Source: Hymenobacter crusticola (GTDB lineage Bacteria; Bacteroidota; Bacteroidia; Cytophagales; Hymenobacteraceae). From it: a stretch of DNA of 38,462 nucleotides. Position numbers and translations under genes: made by a program. The notes beneath the pieces were generated by a model that was not told the origin of the DNA, did no database searches, and worked only from the letters and a program-made list of their open reading frames with translations. Within the stretch, counting starts at the first letter, position 1, and each line of letters opens with the position of its first letter. This document shows, in pieces, positions 33,766-38,462 of the stretch. The stretch spans positions 1 through 38,462 of the forward strand of contig NZ_MTSE01000033.1 of assembly GCF_002154225.1 (NCBI RefSeq), read 5' to 3'.

Positions 33766-34647
33766 CTAAAAGCGTCGCAGTTCTGTCGCTGCGAAGATCC
33801 ATTCGGGCGTACGCACTTCCAGACTAGCGGGGTCCACGGCGTACCATGCTCCTAGGCCCGTACGCGGATGATTCAGGAGGACGTGCACCTGCTGTGCTGG
33901 CATGTAGCTTTGAGCTAGCAACATAAATTTTTGTTTGGTGCTGGGGTGCTCTGCCACATCAAGTACTAGTACAGCGTGCCCCGGTGAACCGCCCCGGAGC
34001 AGCACGTCGCCGGGTTGGACATCTGCTAGCGGTACAGCCTGAAGCTCCCGACTCAACGACAAAGTGCCCGCGTAATCAAAGATCTGATCGAGATAGCGCC
34101 GAAAAACAGCATGAGTGGGCTGTTCTACTGCTTTCTTAACGGACACTACTTCCTCATTCCGAACCAGAAAGCCTTTCCCATTAGACCAGTCCGAAAACCA
34201 AATGTCGTGGCCACTGGTAAGGTGGAAATGTATTTGGTTGAGGTTGTGGGTAAATTGGTATTCAGCGCGTAAGCGAATTACAGCATCAGCGCATTGCTGC
34301 AAATCGCGTGTGCCTACGTCGAGGTCTAGCACCGCCGCGTGAATGTTCTGCAGGTCTTTTAATTGCCCATTATGGAGTCGAACCGGTGTACCAGTCGGCA
34401 ATAAAGGTAGATGGCGTAACCAATCACCAAACGAGCCTGCTTCTAGCTGCACACGCTGGCAACCTGGTGGTGGGACGAACCGCTTTGCCAGCATCTGCGT
34501 GGAGGAATAAGAGTGAGGCAACCATAAATACAACCTAGGTGGAGCTACGATTTGCTGCGGAGGTGCCAGAGTATAAGAGGTGTGCAGCAACAGAAACAGG
34601 CTGAGGCTACGAACGGAAGCAAGAATAGTATACAACACAACTAGCAA
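33766..34647 (-). CDS. DUF4846 family protein, probably exported
   Basis: The protein has at most 293 residues. The family is recognised from LEAGSFGDWLRHLPL, VRLHNGQLK, AVLDLDVGTRDLQQCADAV, RLRAEYQF and FHLTSGHDIWFSDW, which are typical of DUF4846 proteins of unknown function. Later segments such as DVQPGDVLLRGGSPGHAVLV and LAQSYMPAQQVHVLLN also fit; the GHAVLV part recalls NlpC-like folds, but this is not a firm assignment. The N-terminus is hydrophobic (about 12-30) and looks like a signal peptide. There is no in-frame ATG before it. The longest start is TTG at 34645-34647, and the TTG at 34633-34635 would also keep the signal. The sirtuin gene follows 25 bases downstream. Confidence 0.8.
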   Translation of the reverse strand: MLVVLYTILASVRSLSLFLLLHTSYTLAPPQQIVAPPRLYLWLPHSYSSTQMLAKRFVPPPGCQRVQLEAGSFGDWLRHLPLLPTGTPVRLHNGQLKDLQNIHAAVLDLDVGTRDLQQCADAVIRLRAEYQFTHNLNQIHFHLTSGHDIWFSDWSNGKGFLVRNEEVVSVKKAVEQPTHAVFRRYLDQIFDYAGTLSLSRELQAVPLADVQPGDVLLRGGSPGHAVLVLDVAEHPSTKQKFMLLAQSYMPAQQVHVLLNHPRTGLGAWYAVDPASLEVRTPEWIFAATELRRF

Positions 34648-34685
34648 AGCAACTTTGTGGATTATTTACGGTACAGTATAAGTAC

Positions 34686-34724
34686 AAAAAAACCGACTGC
34701 ATTTCGCAAGAAACGCAGCCGGTT
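34686..34724 (-). terminator. Terminator of topA
   Basis: On the minus strand AACCGGCTGCGTTT pairs with AAATGCAGTCGGTT (two mismatched or wobble positions) and runs into seven to eight T residues. It begins about 34 bases past the topA stop. Confidence 0.85.
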
Positions 34725-34757
34725 AATTATTTAGTACTAAAATTTATTCTAAATCTA

Positions 34758-37208
34758 CTACTTTGCTTTAGCTGTTGGTTTCTTAGCAGCTTTTTTAGCC
34801 GGAGCCTTCTTTGCTGCTGCGGTACTGGCAGCTTTCTTCTTAGGTGTATCTACCTTTTCCTCCGGCGCAGGAACTGCTTTCTTCGCAAAACGTCCTCCTT
34901 TTGCTGGTTTGTCGGGAGTTTGCTCTGCTAATTCAAGACAGCGTTCCAACGTTAAATCCTTGGGTTCTTCTCCCTTCGGAATCTTTACGTTCTTCTTGCC
35001 TACCACGATGTATGGTCCGAAACGGCCATTCAACACCTGCACTTCTGGGTTCTCTGGGAATTCCTTAATCAAACGCTCTGCATCAGCTTTGCGCTTGCCT
35101 TCGATCAGGGCAATAGCTTCGGGAGCAGTAATCGTGTGTGGGTCTTGTTCTTTCGTAAGCGAGTAAAATTTACTGTCGTGGCGAATATAAGGGCCGAAAC
35201 GACCTAGGGCCGCTGTCATATCCTTATCTTCAAACTGGCCAACTACGCGGGGCAGTTTAAACAGATCTAGGGCTTCCTCGATCGTGATGTTCTCGATGAA
35301 CTGCCCTTTCCGTAGGCTAGCGTACACGGCTTTTTCCTCAGAGCCTTCCTGGGGTTCGATCTGCACATAGGGACCAAAACGACCAAGACGCGCCGTGATT
35401 TTTTGCCCTGTTTCGGGATGCGTACCAATCTCTCGGGTAGAACCTAGGGTGCTACGCTCGATGTCCTGGCCACGCTCCACCGTTTCGTGGAAAGTGCCAT
35501 AGAAATTCGACAGCATATGCTCCCACTGCTCGTGGCCGTTCGCAATCTGGTCGAACTCACCTTCTACTTTCGCCGTGAATTTATAATCAATGATAATGGG
35601 GAAGTGCTCCACCAAGAAATCGTTGACTACCATGGCCGTATCCGTGGGAAACAACTTAGCCTTATCAGCGCCGAAAGTCTCCGTTTTGGCTTCAACCTGA
35701 ACTTCACTTCCCTCTAGGGTGAGTACATGAAACTTACGCTCTTTGCCCTCACGAGTATCTTTCTCTACGTAGCCTCGCTTCTGGATAGTTGAGATAGTAG
35801 GCGCATAGGTTGAAGGGCGACCAATACCCATTTCCTCTAGCTTTTTCACCAATGAAGCTTCTGTGTAGCGTGCCGGTGGTTGGGCATAACGTTCCGTGGC
35901 GCGCAGTACCTGCAGCGGCAATTCTTGACCAGTCGTTAGAGGAGGCAAACCACGAGAAAACGACGACTCAGCATCCGTATCTTCGTCGTCCTTCGACTCG
36001 CTGTACGCCTTCAAGAAGCCCTCAAAAGTGATGACTTCGCCTGTCGCGGTAAGTGCTACGCCTGGTTGGGTGCTGACGCCGATAGTAGCTACGGTACGTT
36101 CTATTACAGCATCTGCCATCTGCGAAGCCATGGCGCGCTTGCGGATCAGATCATACAAACGCTGCTCAGCCGAGTCAGCACCAGCTTTTGCGAGTGCAAA
36201 ATCGGTGGGGCGAATAGCTTCGTGTGCCTCCTGAGCAGAAGCCGACTTAGTTTTGAACTGGCGGGTATGTGCATACTCGGCGCCGTAAGCTCGCTCAATC
36301 TCCGCTTGAGCTGCTACTAAGGCATCTTGTGACAGATTCACCGAGTCGGTACGCATGTAGCTGATCTTACCTGCTTCGTACAGCTTCTGAGCAACGCTCA
36401 TCGTTTGGGCAACGGAGAAACCTAGCTTGCGCGATGCTTCTTGCTGCAACGTGGACGTAGTGAAAGGCGGCGCAGGGGAACGTTTGCCTGGCTTCTTCTC
36501 GAGGTTTTCGATGCTGTAAGTAGCTCCAACGCAAAGCGTCAAAAACTCCTGTGCTTCCGCTTGAGTCTTGAAGCGAGTAGGCAGTTCTGCTTCCAATACA
36601 GCACCACGACCAGCATCAAAGCGCGCTGTAACACGGTAAGCCGAAGAAGTTTTAAACTGATTGATTTCCCGCTCGCGCTCTACTACCAGTCGCACCGCAA
36701 CCGATTGCACCCGGCCCGCAGAAAGGCCAGTTTTTACTTTCTTCCACAGCACGGGCGACAACTCAAAACCCACTAAACGGTCGAGCACCCGGCGGGCTTG
36801 CTGCGCATTTACCAGGTTCAGGTTTATTGCCCGGGGAGAGTCGATGGCATTAAGGATGGCGTTCTTCGTGATTTCGCGAAACACAATACGGCGCGTTTTT
36901 GCGTCGTTTAAGTTCAGCGTTTCAGCTAAGTGCCAGCTAATGGCTTCGCCTTCGCGATCATCGTCACTCGCTAACCATACCGTTTCGGCTTCCTTTGCTA
37001 ACTTCTTGAGTTGCGCAATAACTTCACGTTTATCAGGCGAAACAACATAAGTCGGTTTAAACCCATTGGCGATGTCAATGGCGTTATTATCCTTCGGCAA
37101 ATCACGGACGTGGCCGAAGCTAGATTTGACTATAAAGTCCTTACCTAAGTAACCTTCGATGGTTTTGGCTTTGGCAGGTGACTCCACAATGACTAAATTC
37201 TTAACCAT
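34758..37208 (-). CDS. topA: DNA topoisomerase I
   Basis: This is the type IA topoisomerase that relaxes negative supercoils. The protein has 816 residues. The Toprim domain starts with VIVESPAKAKTIEGYLG (Glu9) and includes SDDDREGEAI (81-90). The catalytic tyrosine is Tyr284 in ISYMRTDSVNLS. The C-terminal part lacks the four-cysteine zinc ribbons of E. coli TopA. Instead it has repeated toprim-associated units around the motif GRFGPY (four copies, such as LGRFGPYVQIE and LNGRFGPYIVVG). The protein ends in a Lys/Ala/Pro-rich tail of about 50 residues resembling histone-H1-like DNA-binding tails, common in Bacteroidota and Actinobacteria. The start at 37208 is fixed by the MVKNLVIVES N-terminus. 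The gene is divergent from the HAMP signalling gene and has a terminator downstream. Confidence 0.97.
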   Translation of the reverse strand: MVKNLVIVESPAKAKTIEGYLGKDFIVKSSFGHVRDLPKDNNAIDIANGFKPTYVVSPDKREVIAQLKKLAKEAETVWLASDDDREGEAISWHLAETLNLNDAKTRRIVFREITKNAILNAIDSPRAINLNLVNAQQARRVLDRLVGFELSPVLWKKVKTGLSAGRVQSVAVRLVVEREREINQFKTSSAYRVTARFDAGRGAVLEAELPTRFKTQAEAQEFLTLCVGATYSIENLEKKPGKRSPAPPFTTSTLQQEASRKLGFSVAQTMSVAQKLYEAGKISYMRTDSVNLSQDALVAAQAEIERAYGAEYAHTRQFKTKSASAQEAHEAIRPTDFALAKAGADSAEQRLYDLIRKRAMASQMADAVIERTVATIGVSTQPGVALTATGEVITFEGFLKAYSESKDDEDTDAESSFSRGLPPLTTGQELPLQVLRATERYAQPPARYTEASLVKKLEEMGIGRPSTYAPTISTIQKRGYVEKDTREGKERKFHVLTLEGSEVQVEAKTETFGADKAKLFPTDTAMVVNDFLVEHFPIIIDYKFTAKVEGEFDQIANGHEQWEHMLSNFYGTFHETVERGQDIERSTLGSTREIGTHPETGQKITARLGRFGPYVQIEPQEGSEEKAVYASLRKGQFIENITIEEALDLFKLPRVVGQFEDKDMTAALGRFGPYIRHDSKFYSLTKEQDPHTITAPEAIALIEGKRKADAERLIKEFPENPEVQVLNGRFGPYIVVGKKNVKIPKGEEPKDLTLERCLELAEQTPDKPAKGGRFAKKAVPAPEEKVDTPKKKAASTAAAKKAPAKKAAKKPTAKAK

Positions 37209-37582
37209 AAAAGGGTACTAGTGCAGGAGGGAATGCGGTTGTGAGTAGAGAACGGCAGATGAAAAGCAAAAGTTGAATTTTGCCGCAAAGATGCTGGAAT
37301 AATCCGGTGTAGTTCTACGAATGCACAAGCAATAACCTAGCCGGTCGCATTCTTGGCGAGTATCTTAGTGTGCTTTTGTTTTAACACGGCGATTGCGCCG
37401 AGAGGTTCACTGACCTCTCTTTTGGAGAAGTATTACTTCGTAAAATCCTGCATGTAAGCCCCGATTCTAGTGGGAAGACAGTGGTGTAGTTATTACCTTT
37501 GTCAGTCTGACTATTGGCTCACTCACTTTGCCAAGATTAGGTTAGCCTTTCTTTTAATAGGCGCTGCAATCTCCCCATTTAT
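37209..37582. other. Divergent promoter region of topA and the HAMP-array gene
   Basis: This gap of 374 bases contains a minus-strand -7 candidate CATCTTTG (37286-37293) for topA and a plus-strand perfect TAnnTTTG match, TACCTTTG (37494-37501), for the HAMP gene. Neither has a good -33 box. No coding frame with plausible composition is seen; the plus-strand frame at 37470-37688 overlaps the start of the real gene in another phase. Confidence 0.45.
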
Positions 37583-38462
37583 ATGGCTTCAGGTAAGAAT
37601 ACCAGAACTATCTCTCCCGTGGACGTTCCTTCAGCTACACCGGAAACTACGCCGGAACTCACCCCAACGGCTGCTCCCAACGGGGTAAAGACGAACGGAG
37701 AACGCACGTCGAACCACTTGACGCGTCGGCGGGGCAATAACGGTTCAACATCGCGCACACAGAGCCCTGATTATATAAATGAGCAACTAAATCGGGTGCT
37801 GTATGCACTAGATGCTTTCAAAAAAGGTGATGTGTCGGTGCGCCTTACTAAGCAAGACGATGACATCTTTGCCGAAATTGCGGAGGCCTATAACTCAATG
37901 GTCGAGATGATCGGAGGGGTAGGAGGTGAAGTTTCGCGCATTTCGAAGGTAGCCGGAGTCGAGGGAAACTTGAAAGCGCGCGCCTCCGCTGAAAATGCCG
38001 CTGGCTTCTGGCGCGACATGATCAATAACATCAACGGGCTAGTAGATAGTATCGCCGTTCCGGTACTTGAAGTGGGCAAGGTGCTTAAGAACATCTCGAA
38101 AGGCAACCTGGATGAAACGTTCCAGATTCCTGTGTCGGGTGACTTCAAAGTGATGGCCGAAACTATCAACAAGACCATTGACAACCTAAACCTGTTCGCC
38201 GGCGAAGTAACGCGCGTAGCGCAGGAGGTAGGCACTGAAGGGAAGCTAGGAGGGCAGGCTTCGGTACCAAACGTGGGAGGAGTCTGGAAACAGCTCACCG
38301 ACAACGTAAACACGATGGCATCAAACCTGACCAGCCAAATGCGTGACATTGCGAATGTCGGCACCGCGGTAGCTAGGGGAGACTTGAGTCAAAAAATCAC
38401 GGTTGATGTAAAAGGCGAGCTGCTACAATTAAAGCAGAACCTGAACCAGATGGTAGACTCAC
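37583..38462 (+). CDS. HAMP-array signalling protein, probably hybrid sensor histidine kinase (5' part)
   Basis: Only the first 293 codons are in the window; the frame is open to the right edge. The protein starts MASGKNTRTISPVDV and has a disordered Pro/Thr/Arg-rich N-terminus (1-62) with no signal peptide or membrane helix. From about residue 68 tandem HAMP-type units follow, recognisable from ALDAFKKGDVSVRL, EIAEAYNSMVEMI, VLEVGKVLKNISKGNLDE, TINKTIDNLN and VGTAVARGDLSQKI. Soluble proteins with many HAMP repeats normally continue into a histidine kinase with one or more receiver domains, like the group III (Nik1-type) kinases. That part lies outside the window, so kinase function is inferred. 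The ATG at 37583 is the first start that precedes all recognisable sequence. Confidence 0.85.
   Translation, partial: MASGKNTRTISPVDVPSATPETTPELTPTAAPNGVKTNGERTSNHLTRRRGNNGSTSRTQSPDYINEQLNRVLYALDAFKKGDVSVRLTKQDDDIFAEIAEAYNSMVEMIGGVGGEVSRISKVAGVEGNLKARASAENAAGFWRDMINNINGLVDSIAVPVLEVGKVLKNISKGNLDETFQIPVSGDFKVMAETINKTIDNLNLFAGEVTRVAQEVGTEGKLGGQASVPNVGGVWKQLTDNVNTMASNLTSQMRDIANVGTAVARGDLSQKITVDVKGELLQLKQNLNQMVDS

Overview
The window looks like a chromosomal segment of a Bacteroidota bacterium, most likely a Hymenobacter-type member of the Cytophagales. Four things point there: a protein with a C-terminal type IX secretion sorting domain, Bac-type aerotolerance genes, candidate promoters with the Bacteroidota -7 element TAnnTTTG instead of sigma-70 boxes, and few Shine-Dalgarno sequences. 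This assignment is inference from gene content. I saw no rRNA, CRISPR array, transposase, integrase or phage gene.

Layout. Positions 1-11590 are all on the minus strand: a secreted MORN-variant repeat protein, the glutamate synthase operon gltB-gltD, a thiolase, and a batB-batC pair with overlapping genes. A tRNA cluster follows on the plus strand (Ser-GCU, Pro-UGG, Arg-UCU) and closes with a strong terminator. Next, on the minus strand, come an OmpA/TSP3 outer-membrane protein and a stand-alone receiver-domain protein. From about 15.1 kb the plus strand carries a tiny lipoprotein-like peptide ending in NCPACGMG and, 23 bases later, a DUF692/MNIO iron oxidase. After these come a Tat-exported Gfo/Idh/MocA oxidoreductase, a GH2 beta-galactosidase-like enzyme, a T9SS-sorted beta-propeller protein, gyrB, a Rid-family protein and ppk1. 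ppk1 converges on a ppx/gppA gene through a shared terminator. The last third is mostly minus strand: a very large phosphoesterase-like/outer-membrane-barrel fusion, a DUF4846 gene with a sirtuin, and topA. The 5' part of a HAMP-array signalling protein runs off the right edge on the plus strand.

How the genes fit together. Most of the window is housekeeping: nitrogen assimilation (gltBD), DNA topology (gyrB, topA), polyphosphate turnover (ppk1, ppx) and cell-envelope proteins. The Gfo/Idh and GH2 genes may form a small periplasmic sugar-processing pair.

The most interesting unit is at 15106-16430, a minimal two-gene RiPP-type locus. Its precursor appears to use an export/lipoprotein signal as leader and has a Cys-Pro-Ala-Cys tail. 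Its MNIO enzyme carries an extra C-terminal segment of about 85 residues that might replace the usual separate partner protein. The nearest described systems known to me are chryseobasin (ChrA/ChrH) and the bufferins; the product and role here are unknown. Secondary points of interest are a phosphoesterase domain whose metal-binding motifs look degenerate, a receiver domain without its Ser/Thr switch residue, a sirtuin without zinc cysteines, and a Rid protein without the key arginine.
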